Origin: Chryseobacterium sp. JJR-5R
Lineage (GTDB): Bacteria; Bacteroidota; Bacteroidia; Flavobacteriales; Weeksellaceae
Assembly (NCBI RefSeq): GCF_034047335.1
Contig: NZ_CP139137.1
Location: forward strand, 806,001-870,000
DNA length: 64,000 nt
Direction: 5' to 3'
In this document: piece after piece, positions 39,608 through 49,131 of the stretch
Layout of the letters: each line of letters opens with the position of its first letter
How positions within the stretch are numbered: the stretch's first letter is position 1
Program-made: the position numbers and the translations under genes
Notes under the pieces: generated by a model
What the model saw: the letters and a program-made list of their open reading frames with translations, nothing else
Told to the model about the DNA's origin: nothing
The model's database searches: none

Positions 39608-41689
39608 TGAAATTTTACTCCACTTATTTTTTCCTTTGTACTGCCTTAAGTAATAATTTTTAAGAACCTGATGTTCCGGCAGGGCCAGGAGGGAATCTCT
39701 TGTAAGGATTTTTTCTACCGAACTTTTTGTGGTCTTAATAATCGCTGAATCATTCACCAGGTCAAGCTTTTTGAAATCCACGACTCCGCTCTGCTGTGTG
39801 CCCAGAATATCTCCCGGGCCCCGAAGCTGCATGTCCACTTCTGAAATTTTAAAGCCGTCATTGGTTTCCACCATCGTTTTAATCCGGGTCCTGCTGTCGG
39901 ATGACAGTTTATCGGAGGTCATAAGGATGCAATAGCTCTGTTCTGCACCCCGGCCCACGCGCCCGCGAAGCTGATGGAGCTGTGACAGTCCGAACCTTTC
40001 TGAACTTTCAATAACCATTACGGAAGCGTTCGGAACATTTACGCCTACTTCAATAACCGTTGTGGCAACCATGATTTCTGCTTTTCCGGAAGCAAAATAG
40101 CCCATGGCCGCATCTTTTTCGTCCGGCCTCATTTTTCCGTGAAGCATGGTGACATTATAATGCGGAAAATTATCCATGACGTTTTCCAGCCCCGTCATTA
40201 AGTTTTTATAATCTAAAGTCTCGGATTCTTCAATTAACGGATAGACAAAATAAACCTGCCGTCCTTTCTGTATTTCTTCGCGGCAGAAATGATAGACATA
40301 GGCCCTGTCTTTTTCCCGCCTGTGGGCTGTAATTATCGGTTTTCTTCCTATCGGCAGTTCATCAATCACCGAAACATCCAGATCAGAATAAAAGCTCATG
40401 GCCAAAGTTCTCGGGATAGGGGTAGCCGTCATGATCAGGATATGGGGCGGGATTTTATTCTTGGCCCAAAGCTTGGCCCGCTGTGCAACCCCGAATCTAT
40501 GCTGTTCATCAATAATCGCCAGCCCGAGATTATGAAACTTAACTTTATCCTCAAGAACGGCATGGGTTCCCACCAGGATTGAAAGCTCACCATTTTCCAG
40601 TTCCTGATGGATGATCCTGCGTTCGGAAGCTTTTACAGAACCGGTAAGGAGCCTTACGTTCACGCGGGTTTCTTTCAGAAGGTCTTTAATCCCGTTGTAA
40701 TGCTGCTGTGCAAGAATCTCCGTGGGAGCCATAATACAGCTCTGGAAGCCGTTATCCTTTGCAATAAGCATCGTTAATAAAGCAACCATGGTTTTCCCCG
40801 AACCCACATCACCCTGCAGGAGCCTGTTCATCTGGACCGGGCGCTTCATGTCCAGCCGGATCTCTTTAAGCACCCTTTTCTGGGCACCGGTAAGGTCAAA
40901 CGGCAGGTGGTTATTGTAGAAATCATTGAAATAATCACCTACAACCGGGAAAGGGTTTCCTGTCGTATGGCTTTTGTGATGGAGTTTTTTTAAAGCGTAA
41001 CCCAACTGGAAGAAAAAAGATTCTTCGAACTTTAACCGATAATTGGCCTTCTCAAAATATTCCATATCCTTTGGGAAATGGATGTTGAGATAGGTGTGTT
41101 GTCTTGACAGGAATGAAAAAGCCTTTATCAGGTAATCCGGAAAATTTTCATGGATAAGGTTCGGGATCTCTTTACAGATGTTTTTTAAGACCATCTGAAA
41201 AAATTTCTGGTTCAGCCCTCTTTTGGTAAGCTTTTCCGAGCTCGGATAAATAGGCTTCAGCCGCATATCCGTGTCTTTTTTTTCTTCAATTTCTATTTCC
41301 GGATGCGCCATGGAAAACTGGCCGTTGAAGACATTGATCTTTCCGTAGATATAAATTTCCTGATTAACGGGAAGCTGTTCTTTCAGCCATTTCGAATACT
41401 GGAACCACACAAGGTCCATAGAGCCCGTATCATCATTGAATTTTGCCGAAAGCCGTTTTATTTTTCCGGTCTGTATTTCCTGGATACCGGTAATTTTCCC
41501 TTTAAGCTGAACGTCAGTGCTTACTTCGTGGAGCTGGGCAACTTTATGGACCTTGCTTTTATCCAGGTAGCGGATCGGGAAGAAGTTCAGCAGGTCTTCA
41601 ACGGTAGAAATTCCCAACACATTTCTGATGAGTTTGGCTTTTTCAGGACCTATTCCTTTGACGTATTCTATGGAGGTTTCTAAATTCAT
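39605..41689 (-). CDS. recG: ATP-dependent DNA helicase RecG
   Basis: A 694-residue helicase that reverses stalled forks and processes Holliday junctions. The N-terminal wedge/OB domain covers about residues 1-230. The helicase core has GDVGSGKTMVALL (Walker A, near 300), IDEQHRFGVAQR (DEQH box, near 400), TATPIPRTLAMSFYSDLD (motif III and RecG-specific), VATTVIEVGVNVPNA and QLRGRVGRG (motif VI). The start MNLETSIEYVKGIGPEKAKL with its helix-hairpin-helix is typical. Full length. Confidence 0.95.
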   Translation of the reverse strand: MNLETSIEYVKGIGPEKAKLIRNVLGISTVEDLLNFFPIRYLDKSKVHKVAQLHEVSTDVQLKGKITGIQEIQTGKIKRLSAKFNDDTGSMDLVWFQYSKWLKEQLPVNQEIYIYGKINVFNGQFSMAHPEIEIEEKKDTDMRLKPIYPSSEKLTKRGLNQKFFQMVLKNICKEIPNLIHENFPDYLIKAFSFLSRQHTYLNIHFPKDMEYFEKANYRLKFEESFFFQLGYALKKLHHKSHTTGNPFPVVGDYFNDFYNNHLPFDLTGAQKRVLKEIRLDMKRPVQMNRLLQGDVGSGKTMVALLTMLIAKDNGFQSCIMAPTEILAQQHYNGIKDLLKETRVNVRLLTGSVKASERRIIHQELENGELSILVGTHAVLEDKVKFHNLGLAIIDEQHRFGVAQRAKLWAKNKIPPHILIMTATPIPRTLAMSFYSDLDVSVIDELPIGRKPIITAHRREKDRAYVYHFCREEIQKGRQVYFVYPLIEESETLDYKNLMTGLENVMDNFPHYNVTMLHGKMRPDEKDAAMGYFASGKAEIMVATTVIEVGVNVPNASVMVIESSERFGLSQLHQLRGRVGRGAEQSYCILMTSDKLSSDSRTRIKTMVETNDGFKISEVDMQLRGPGDILGTQQSGVVDFKKLDLVNDSAIIKTTKSSVEKILTRDSLLALPEHQVLKNYYLRQYKGKNKWSKIS

Positions 41690-41728
41690 TTAAAAGGTCC
41701 ACGAATTTCGGGAAAAATTAGAAATTAA

Positions 41729-41753
41729 AAAAGGCCTTCATCAATGAAAGCCT
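41729..41753 (-). terminator. Terminator of the thioredoxin transcript
   Basis: Read on the minus strand, AGGCTTTCAT pairs with ATGAAGGCCT with one mismatch, followed by a T-run. It separates the thioredoxin gene from recG. Confidence 0.7.
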
Positions 41754-41758
41754 GTATT

Positions 41759-42292
41759 TTATTCTTTTATTTTAGATTTGAATTTTTTCTGGTAGTCTTC
41801 CCACTGTTCCCTTGACCGGATTTTTTTGAAAAGGTCCTTGCAGATAAGATCCAGATAAGGCTCCAGTTCCCTGGCAGACAACTCTCCCTGAAGAATGGTA
41901 ATCGGGCCTCCTTTTTCATCAAGGAAAACTGTGCTCGGCACTGCGCCTACATTCATATACTGGGTGAATTCGTGTAAAGAATTACGGACTTTCTTATGTT
42001 CCGTATTCGGGTTTGAAAATGTTCTTCCGAAAATTTCCACCTTATTTTTTTCTTCTGCATTGAATTTAACCGCATAATAATTTTCATTCAGGATTTCAGC
42101 AATTACCGGATGGCCATACGTTTTTTTATCCATTATTTTACACGGGCCGCACCAGTCTGCATAAAAATCAATAAGTATTTTTTTGGGATTTTCTTTCTGG
42201 GCTTTTAAAGCTTCTTCAATGGTCATCCATCTGACCTGGGCAAAACTCAGGGTCAGCATGAACAGGCAGATTATGCTTATGATTTTCTTCAT
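41759..42292 (-). CDS. Exported thioredoxin-like protein
   Basis: A 177-residue periplasmic thioredoxin-fold protein: signal peptide MKKIISIICLFMLTLSFAQ, then ILIDFYADWCGPCKIMDKKT with the active CGPC pair near residue 50, and AVPSTVFLDEKGG with the cis-proline near 125. The start at 42292 is chosen because it begins the signal peptide. It belongs to the DUF255/thioredoxin_7 type used in oxidative folding or cytochrome maturation. It lies 39 bp downstream of a POT transporter on the same strand. Confidence 0.9.
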   Translation of the reverse strand: MKKIISIICLFMLTLSFAQVRWMTIEEALKAQKENPKKILIDFYADWCGPCKIMDKKTYGHPVIAEILNENYYAVKFNAEEKNKVEIFGRTFSNPNTEHKKVRNSLHEFTQYMNVGAVPSTVFLDEKGGPITILQGELSARELEPYLDLICKDLFKKIRSREQWEDYQKKFKSKIKE

Positions 42293-42331
42293 GACTTGAT
42301 ATTTAAGTAAAAACAAGCATAATGTGAATGT

Positions 42332-43843
42332 CTATTTTACATCCTGCATTAATTTTTTTACGAATGGAGAGATCAAAATTAGTACCACTCCGGCAATTAC
42401 TGCATATAAACCCAATTGCTTGTATCCATCGGTATAAGTGATAAAAGCATCGTAATTGGTGGACCCGCTTTTGGCAGTCGCAAGCCCGGCCCCGATGATA
42501 CCTGCAACATACTGGCCGTAAGCGGAGGCTAAAAACCACATTCCCATCATCATTCCCTGGAGATTTTTGGTTGACAGCTTGGTCATGATCGATAGCCCGA
42601 TCGGCGACAGGCACAACTCTCCCAGAGTAATAACCAATAAAGCAATCGTGAAGAAATTAAGTGAAGTGATTCCCGCTGCATTCACAAATAAGCGGGTAGC
42701 AAATAAAACATAGTATCCCAATCCTAAAAAGATAAATCCGAGGCCGAATTTTATAATGGTATTGGGTTCGATTTTTCTTTTATTCATCCAGATCCAGAGC
42801 AATCCGATCAAAGGAGCCAGAAAGATGATAAAAAAGGCGCCTCCTGAATTATTAACTCCGTTCGGATCTAATCCCAAAAGGTCCTGATTTAAATTTTTTG
42901 CGGCAAAAATACTTAATGAACCTCCGCTTTGCTCATAAATCCCCCAGAATAGGATGGAAAACAGAATGAATACCAAAGCAGCCCAAAGCTTTTTCCGTTC
43001 GGAAGGGGTTACTTTGGTCATTTCGTAAAATAAATAAATCAGGGTCAAAGGCCCGATAGTCCACATAAAATAATCGGTATATTCTGTCTTGGCAACCATG
43101 ACCATAATGATAGGAACGAAGATGAGCGATAGGATATAGACGCCATATTCGATCCATTTCGGAATGGGTGCCGACTGTACATCGTGATCTGGATGTCCGG
43201 GCTGAAGCCCAATGGTACCCAGGCTTTTTTGCGTAAACACGAAATTAATAAGGCTGATGACCATTACAATGGCGGCAAGCCCAAAAGCAACATTCCATCT
43301 CGTGCCTTCGGAAATTACTTTTGTGAAAATTTCTCCTTTTCCGATGGCAATACACAGATAGCCGCCGAGCAGGGCCCCGAGATTAATACCGGCATAGAAC
43401 AGGGAAAATCCTGCATCGGCTCTTGAATCGTTAGGTTTATACAGCTGCCCGACCATTGAGGAAATATTCGGTTTAAAAAAACCAGTTCCCACTACAGTAA
43501 ACGCGATACCAAGGAAGAAAAATTTATGCGGATCTGCGGCCAGGATTAAACTCCCCACAATCATTAACAGTCCACCCCAAAACAGTGATTTCCTGAATCC
43601 CAGTATTTTATCGGCGAATAAACCGCCGACGAAAGTAAATGCATATACAAATGCCTGGGTGGCCCCATACTGGAGGTTGGCTTCACTTTCATGAAAATTG
43701 AGTTGTGAGATCATAAAAAAGACCAGCATTCCCCTCATTCCGTAGAAACAGAATCGTTCCCACATTTCAGAAAAGAAAAGGCTCCAGATCTGCTTAGGAT
43801 ATTTTCCTTTGAAATTTTGTATTTCTTCCAGCGTTAAGCTCAT
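42332..43843 (-). CDS. POT family peptide transporter (paralogue 1)
   Basis: A 503-residue proton-coupled oligopeptide transporter with 12-14 membrane helices. POT signature 1 is present as EMWERFCFYGMRGM, with the E-x-x-E-R proton-coupling motif, near residue 27. GFFKPNISSMVGQLY (near 118) and DAGFSLFYAGINLGA are typical. LCLSPIGLSIMTKL lies near 415. It carries di- and tripeptides into the cytoplasm. First of three paralogues on this strand, followed by the thioredoxin gene. Confidence 0.93.
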   Translation of the reverse strand: MSLTLEEIQNFKGKYPKQIWSLFFSEMWERFCFYGMRGMLVFFMISQLNFHESEANLQYGATQAFVYAFTFVGGLFADKILGFRKSLFWGGLLMIVGSLILAADPHKFFFLGIAFTVVGTGFFKPNISSMVGQLYKPNDSRADAGFSLFYAGINLGALLGGYLCIAIGKGEIFTKVISEGTRWNVAFGLAAIVMVISLINFVFTQKSLGTIGLQPGHPDHDVQSAPIPKWIEYGVYILSLIFVPIIMVMVAKTEYTDYFMWTIGPLTLIYLFYEMTKVTPSERKKLWAALVFILFSILFWGIYEQSGGSLSIFAAKNLNQDLLGLDPNGVNNSGGAFFIIFLAPLIGLLWIWMNKRKIEPNTIIKFGLGFIFLGLGYYVLFATRLFVNAAGITSLNFFTIALLVITLGELCLSPIGLSIMTKLSTKNLQGMMMGMWFLASAYGQYVAGIIGAGLATAKSGSTNYDAFITYTDGYKQLGLYAVIAGVVLILISPFVKKLMQDVK

Positions 43844-43855
43844 AATTGCCTATAA

Positions 43856-44857
43856 TTATTTAGTTTGGGTTGTTTTGTTTTCCTGATCAAGCTCGAAACG
43901 TATCCTGTCCTGATCAATGATGTGCTTTAATTCTTCCTCTTTCGGAAGGTACAATAAATATTTGCTTGCAAAGAGATTGTTTCTGTCGTTCAAAACAGAA
44001 TATTTTACAATGGTTTCGTCTTTCTCTGAGCACAGTAAAATGCCTATTGTCGGATTGTCGCCTTCGTTCCGCTTCAGATCGTCATACATTCTCACATACA
44101 TATCAATCTGCCCGATGTCCTGATGTGAGAGTTCACCTGTCTTTAAATCAATAATCACGAAACATTTTAAGATATAGTTATAAAAAACCAAGTCAATGTA
44201 AAAATCCGACGTAGCTGTTGAAATGTGCTGCTGCCTTGCCACAAAAGCAAATCCTTTCCCGAATTCCAGTAAAAATTTTTCAATGTGATCTATAATCGCA
44301 GTTTCAATGTCTTTTTCAGAACTCTTTTCATTCGGATTTAATCCCAGAAATTCAAAAATATAAGGGTCTTTTAGAACACTGTGAATGGTTTCATCAGGAG
44401 ATTTTTTATGTTCTAAAACCCGTTCGTAAGCAAGGGAATTGATCTGTCTTTTCAGATCTCTGTAGTTCCAGTTGTTTTGGATAGATCCATTGATATAATA
44501 ATTTATTTTGTCTGGATTATTCAATCTTATCAGCAATCTGTAGTGTGTCCAGCTTAATTCGTGATGCCATGCGTCACATATTGGAAACGAATTATAAAAA
44601 GATTTCATATTTCTCAGATTACTTTCATCAAACCCTTTTCCGAATTCCAGAGTCAGTTTCCTGGAAAGGTTTTTTGAGGTATGTTTTCCGTATTCTGCAT
44701 GTTCCTTTCCTTTCTGCTTATCTTCCACAATACGGTTCCCGATCTGCCGGTAGGTAAGCAAAAGGGTAGAATTGGCAATTCGGAATACCTTTTCACGGGA
44801 TTGGGTGATAATCTCTTTTACCGACTGAAATAAATAATTTTCGGAAACTTCCATCAT
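43856..44857 (-). CDS. YhcG/DUF1016 family PD-(D/E)xK nuclease
   Basis: A 333-residue protein. The N-terminal DUF1016_N domain (about 10-150) carries ARG-like KVFRIANSTLLLTYRQIGNR, LSRKLTLEFGKGF and ELSWTHYRLLIRL. The C-terminal DUF1016 nuclease domain (about 165-320) has FLLEFGKGFAFVARQQHI, then FYIDLVFYNYILKCFVIIDL plus KTG (D near 220, and the D-x-K motif in VIIDLKTG) and NPTIGILLCSEKDE. The catalytic residues are intact. YhcG proteins occur in defence islands and near restriction genes; here the gene stands alone between two peptide transporters, 12 bp upstream of one, which suggests insertion into the transporter group. Confidence 0.9.
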   Translation of the reverse strand: MMEVSENYLFQSVKEIITQSREKVFRIANSTLLLTYRQIGNRIVEDKQKGKEHAEYGKHTSKNLSRKLTLEFGKGFDESNLRNMKSFYNSFPICDAWHHELSWTHYRLLIRLNNPDKINYYINGSIQNNWNYRDLKRQINSLAYERVLEHKKSPDETIHSVLKDPYIFEFLGLNPNEKSSEKDIETAIIDHIEKFLLEFGKGFAFVARQQHISTATSDFYIDLVFYNYILKCFVIIDLKTGELSHQDIGQIDMYVRMYDDLKRNEGDNPTIGILLCSEKDETIVKYSVLNDRNNLFASKYLLYLPKEEELKHIIDQDRIRFELDQENKTTQTK

Positions 44858-44865
44858 ACGAAAAT

Positions 44866-44896
44866 AAAAAAAACCTCCGACTTAGCAGAGGTTTTC
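44866..44896 (-). terminator. Terminator after POT paralogue 2
   Basis: AAAACCTC (44870-44877) pairs with GAGGTTTT (44888-44895), with a T-run on the minus strand. Confidence 0.75.
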
Positions 44897-44918
44897 AGTA
44901 TATTTTTATTGATGCGGA

Positions 44919-46670
44919 TTAGTTTACACCGTGCATCATTTTCTTTAATCTTGGCGATAATATTGCTAAAATTACAGCAGCAATACCACACAATACTACG
45001 AATACCATAAAGAATTCAAATAAATTATGGATTTCCACGCCGGCAAATGTTGTATTGGCAACAGGCAACTGTTCCTTTTCAAATAAAGCGACCTGCTCCG
45101 GCGTAAGCGTTACCTTTTTATCCAAGACATCCTGAAGGTTGATGCCTAATTTTTCCGCTTTCACAAATTTATCCCCGGTTGCCGGAATAATCGCTCCTAA
45201 CGAACCTGCCAAAGCATAACCCGCAGCATTTGAGATGAAGAAAACTCCGTACAGTAGAGAAGCAAACCTTTTAGGAGCCAGTTTGCCTACCAATGACAAT
45301 CCGATTGGAGATAAACAAAGTTCACCCATAGTCTGGATAAGATACAGTAACATCAACCATTTGATGGCCAGTAATCCTGTATTTCCAAGGTCTTTTACGT
45401 TGTATGCAATAATGAAATAGGATAATGCAATCAGTGCCAGACCCATTGCCTGTTTCATCGGGGATACGGGCTCTTTTCCTTTTGCTCTCAATTTATCCCA
45501 AAGGATACTGAAAGGTAAAGCCAGGGCCACAACGAATAACCCGTTGAAAATCTGAACCATTGACGGCGGCATATTCCATCCGAAGATATTCCTGTCGGTC
45601 TGGTTATCTGCAATGAAGGTTAATGAAGACCCGGCCTGCTCAAATGCAGCCCAGAAGAAAATAATAAAGAACGAAACGATATAAATTACCCAGATTCTAT
45701 GTCTTTCCACTTTATTTTCTGCAGAGCTCATAATTAAAAATGCCAGGGAAATCCCTGCAGCATAGATGAAAGGGTAAATAATCCCTTTAATCAACTGTCC
45801 CATTCCTACAGAGCTGAATCCGAATTCTCCTACCAAAATGTATCTGAATACAAAGAAAAGCGCAACAAATAACACGGCGGCAATTCCCATATTTTTACCT
45901 GAAAATTTTGCAGTCTGGGTTTCTCCTTCTTCAAAATCCTCACTGGTATTGTTCTTTGGCAATCCACCGATGGGCCTTCCTTCCGGTGTTACAACATATT
46001 TATTTTTAAGGATAAAGAAGGTTACCGTACCTACAAGCATGGCAATAGAAGCTGCTAAGAATCCCCATTTAAATGCGAAGATATCCCTAACGCCTGCAGA
46101 ATCTTTAACATCACCCAAGTACGGACAGATAAACTGGCCTAAGAATGCCCCGATATTGATACCCATGTAGAAAATGGTAAATGCAGAATCCAATTTTGAT
46201 TTTTCCTGTTTAGGATAGAGGCTCCCCACCATTGAGGAAATATTCGGCTTGAAAAAACCGTTTCCAAAAATAATAATAAACAAGGCCAGCCACATTAATG
46301 TTTTTGCACTGACCAAGTCAGACGAAAATGTTGAAGCACTGAAGAATAAAAGCAGCTGCCCGATGGCCATCAAACTTCCGCCTACCAGAATCGCATTCCT
46401 GTTACCGATGTACTTATCGGCAATGAAACCTCCTAAAAGAGGAGTTAAATAACATAACGCAAGGAAACCACCATAAATAATTGCTGCATCTGCTTCTTTG
46501 ATGAGAAGAGAGTTCACCATAAATAAGGTAAGCAATGCCCTCATTCCGTAGAAGTTGAATCGCTCCCACATTTCTGTTCCGAACAGAACCCATAATCCTC
46601 TAGGATGTCTGGAACCCTTATTCTCTACAAATTCATCCTTCTTCGGATTTAATGCTTCAATGTTATCCAT
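44919..46670 (-). CDS. POT family peptide transporter (paralogue 2)
   Basis: A 583-residue POT transporter. Signature EMWERFNFYGMRALL near residue 35, GNGFFKPNISSMVGSLYPKQ near 138, FTIFYMGINIGAFLGQF near 165, and LCLSPIGLSLVGKLAP near 450. Extra length relative to paralogue 1 comes from a cytoplasmic loop (TPEGRPIGGLPKNNTSEDFE, near 225) and a loop before the last helix (LGINLQDVLDKKVTLTPEQV). Has its own terminator, so probably its own promoter. Confidence 0.93.
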   Translation of the reverse strand: MDNIEALNPKKDEFVENKGSRHPRGLWVLFGTEMWERFNFYGMRALLTLFMVNSLLIKEADAAIIYGGFLALCYLTPLLGGFIADKYIGNRNAILVGGSLMAIGQLLLFFSASTFSSDLVSAKTLMWLALFIIIFGNGFFKPNISSMVGSLYPKQEKSKLDSAFTIFYMGINIGAFLGQFICPYLGDVKDSAGVRDIFAFKWGFLAASIAMLVGTVTFFILKNKYVVTPEGRPIGGLPKNNTSEDFEEGETQTAKFSGKNMGIAAVLFVALFFVFRYILVGEFGFSSVGMGQLIKGIIYPFIYAAGISLAFLIMSSAENKVERHRIWVIYIVSFFIIFFWAAFEQAGSSLTFIADNQTDRNIFGWNMPPSMVQIFNGLFVVALALPFSILWDKLRAKGKEPVSPMKQAMGLALIALSYFIIAYNVKDLGNTGLLAIKWLMLLYLIQTMGELCLSPIGLSLVGKLAPKRFASLLYGVFFISNAAGYALAGSLGAIIPATGDKFVKAEKLGINLQDVLDKKVTLTPEQVALFEKEQLPVANTTFAGVEIHNLFEFFMVFVVLCGIAAVILAILSPRLKKMMHGVN

Positions 46671-46749
46671 TTTTATTGTTAATTTTTGTTAAGACTGACA
46701 AATATAGTTTTTTTTGTGTTTTCGGCAAGGTTTAATTTTACATTTAAAT

Positions 46750-46777
46750 AAAAAAGCCGCAGAATACCCCTGCAGCC
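46750..46777 (-). terminator. Terminator after POT paralogue 3
   Basis: GCCGCAG (46756-46762) pairs with CTGCAGC (46770-46776), one mismatch, T-run on the minus strand. Confidence 0.65.
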
Positions 46778-46801
46778 TGATTTTGTCTTGTTATAACGGG
46801 T

Positions 46802-48457
46802 TTAATGCCCCTTTTCTTTCATGATTTTATTAAGCCTTTTCAGCATGGAAAGCCCTAAAAGTGTGGCAAATATCAGCAAGGCAAAATTCACCAGGAAATA
46901 ATTCATCTTGTTGTCATAGCTGTACCAGGTACTGGCCAGGATGCCTGAAAGCTTGTTTCCGACTGAGTTGGCGAGGAAGAAGCCGCCCATCATCAAAGCG
47001 GTAATCCTGGCCGGCGAAAGCTTTGAAACAAAAGACAGCCCCATCGGGGAAAGGCACAGTTCTCCCACAGTGATAACCCCGTAGCCGGCAATCAGCCACC
47101 ACGGTGAAACTTTTACGGCCCCGTTGTCTCCGGCCCAGACCGCCAGAACCATCACCAGGCAGGAAAGGGCTGAAATAAATAATCCCAACACGATTTTTGT
47201 AGGCGTCAAAGGCTCTTTTCCTTTTCTTCTTAAGAAAGCCCAGACGCCTACCACTACCGGCGTCAAAGCAATTACCCAAAACGGATTGATCGACTGGAAC
47301 AGCTCGGTGTTGTACAGATAGACTTTGCTTTCAGGGTCTTTTTCCAGTTCTGCTTTTTGTTCAGGAGCAATATTCTTGAAATAAATATCTTTTCCGGTTG
47401 TTTTTACGGCTTTTCCGTCCTTGTCTTTCTGGGACTGATACTGTTCGTCGTACACAGGCACTTCCTTATCTGCATAGCTTTTGCCGTCCACCATATAGAT
47501 TCCTTCCAAAGGTTTTTCCATAGAGGCGGGCACGCTTCTGTCCGTATAATAGTTGGCCCATCGGGTCAGGGCGGTTCCGTTCTGTTTAAATACTGCCCAG
47601 AAGAACATGCTGATCATAAATACCGATAACAGGGCACCAATAGATGCTTTTTCAGCAGGCTTGGCTTTGAAGTACAGTGAAGCATAAAAATAAATAACCG
47701 GCACACAGGCAAAAATAAAGGCATCCGTACTGTCGCTTCCGAAGATATTTCCGGGAATAACCCAGCCGATGACCCCGGCAACAATCGCAGGGACAAAAAC
47801 TTTAAGCATAATTTCAGAAAGCTTGGTGTCACCTTCCTGTACGGGTTTCATCTGTGCAGCATGGATGTAATGTTTCCGGCCGATCGTAAAGATCACCAGA
47901 CCTGCCAGCATGCCGACTCCTGCCGTGATAAAGGCCTCGCCCCAGCCGAATTTGTTCCGCATAAAAGCAGCGATAATGTTGCAGATGAACGCTCCGATAT
48001 TGATGCCCATATAAAAAATATTATACCCGGAATCTTTATTGGCCCTGTAAGGTTCTTCTGAATACAAGTTTCCTAAAAGGGTGGAAATGGTCGGTTTAAA
48101 GAACCCGTTTCCGATAATAATTAGGGCCAATGAGGAATAAAAAAGGGGAAGGTCTTTGAAAATACCCATCCCGATATATCCCGCTGCCATCAGGATCCCT
48201 CCCAGATAAATGGATTTGATATATCCTAAAACCCGGTCGGCTAAAAAACCTCCGATGAACGGCGTGAGATAGGTCAATGCAATATAAGTCCCGAAAATAT
48301 CGTCCGCCGTCTTATCCGGAAGCCCGAGGCCGCCTTTGATCCCGGCAGGTTCAATAACGTATAAAACAAAGATACCGAGGATCAGGTAATACCCGAAACG
48401 CTCCCACATTTCAGTAAAGAAGAGGAAAGGCAAGCCTTTGGGATGTTTGGTCTTCAT
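46802..48457 (-). CDS. POT family peptide transporter (paralogue 3)
   Basis: A 551-residue POT transporter. Signature EMWERFGYYLILGIF near residue 13, with Leu where the family usually has Gly; GNGFFKPTISTLLGNLYSEE near 110; NIFYMGINIGAFICN near 145; LCLSPMGLSFVSKLSPARI near 465. A polar insertion of about 85 residues (about 295-380, with YMVDGKSYADKEVPVYDEQY and KDIYFKNIAPEQKAELEK) sits between helices, probably on the periplasmic side, and is absent from paralogues 1 and 2. Confidence 0.93.
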   Translation of the reverse strand: MKTKHPKGLPFLFFTEMWERFGYYLILGIFVLYVIEPAGIKGGLGLPDKTADDIFGTYIALTYLTPFIGGFLADRVLGYIKSIYLGGILMAAGYIGMGIFKDLPLFYSSLALIIIGNGFFKPTISTLLGNLYSEEPYRANKDSGYNIFYMGINIGAFICNIIAAFMRNKFGWGEAFITAGVGMLAGLVIFTIGRKHYIHAAQMKPVQEGDTKLSEIMLKVFVPAIVAGVIGWVIPGNIFGSDSTDAFIFACVPVIYFYASLYFKAKPAEKASIGALLSVFMISMFFWAVFKQNGTALTRWANYYTDRSVPASMEKPLEGIYMVDGKSYADKEVPVYDEQYQSQKDKDGKAVKTTGKDIYFKNIAPEQKAELEKDPESKVYLYNTELFQSINPFWVIALTPVVVGVWAFLRRKGKEPLTPTKIVLGLFISALSCLVMVLAVWAGDNGAVKVSPWWLIAGYGVITVGELCLSPMGLSFVSKLSPARITALMMGGFFLANSVGNKLSGILASTWYSYDNKMNYFLVNFALLIFATLLGLSMLKRLNKIMKEKGH

Positions 48458-48539
48458 AGTTTCAAAATTTCAAATTTCACAAATATAAAATTTTAAAAAC
48501 AATAATTGAATTTTATTAACTTTAGACAAAAGATGGGCA

Positions 48540-48785
48540 ATGGAAATTACGATAAAGGATATTGAAAACAATTTGAAAACATTACCAAAAGGATTTTTAC
48601 TTGAAGTAAATGATTTTATTGATTTTTTAAAATATAAACATTTGAAGAAAAAACAATATGAAGTTCCTGAATGGCAGAAGGAAGAAGTAAGAAAAAGAAT
48701 GGAATATGCTCAGAATAATCCTCAAAGCTTTGTCTCTGAATCTAATATGGATGATTTTATAAATAATCTGGAAAGTAAAAGCTGA
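48540..48785 (+). CDS. DUF2281 antitoxin-like protein
   Basis: An 81-residue acidic protein: N-terminal ITIKDIENNLKTLPKGFLLE and VNDFIDFLKYKH are typical of DUF2281 antitoxins, and the C-terminal VRKRMEYAQNNPQSF and SNMDDFINNLE end is the toxin-wrapping tail of ParD/RelB-like partners. It is followed after 1 bp by a disrupted ParE-type toxin gene, so the antitoxin is now an orphan. It may still repress its promoter or neutralise a related toxin elsewhere. Confidence 0.85.
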   Translation: MEITIKDIENNLKTLPKGFLLEVNDFIDFLKYKHLKKKQYEVPEWQKEEVRKRMEYAQNNPQSFVSESNMDDFINNLESKS

Positions 48786-48786
48786 A

Positions 48787-49076
48787 GTGATTTATACTCA
48801 TTTTGTTAAAGATGATTTAAAGGAAATTAACCGGTGGTATAATAAAATTGACAATAAATTATGGAATAATTTTGTGAAAGAATTTCTTTCGAAAATTATT
48901 TTTATTAAATGAAATCCGTTGTCTTTAGAATAAAAGTGCGGGCATAAGAGAGTTGCTTTTCTTAATAAATTTCCATACGGGATTCATCATTTATATGACG
49001 AAAGTAAAAATACCGTGATGTATATTCCGTTTTTCATACATCCAGAAATCCTGAGAATCTGGAAAGCAGAAAATAA
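48787..49076 (+). pseudogene. RelE/ParE-type toxin gene, broken by two stops and a frameshift
   Basis: GTG 48787 begins VIYTHFVKDDLKEINRWYNK and reaches a TGA after IFIK; the same frame continues NPLSLE, a TAA, then KRVAFLNKFPYGIHHLYDES, all recognisable ParE/RelE text. Near 49030 the family end (FHTSRNPENLE) moves to the next frame and stops at 49074-49076. Two nonsense codons and one frameshift make it inactive. The antitoxin directly upstream is intact. Confidence 0.85.
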
Positions 49077-49110
49077 AAACCCGAATCTTAAAATAAAGAT
49101 TCGGGTTTTT
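49075..49110. terminator. Bidirectional terminator (toxin remnant / DPP IV)
   Basis: AAACCCGAATCTT (49077-49089) is complementary to AAGATTCGGGTTT (49096-49108), a 13-bp stem with T-runs on both strands. Confidence 0.85.
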
Positions 49111-49131
49111 ATAGTTAATTCTTATGGGGTT

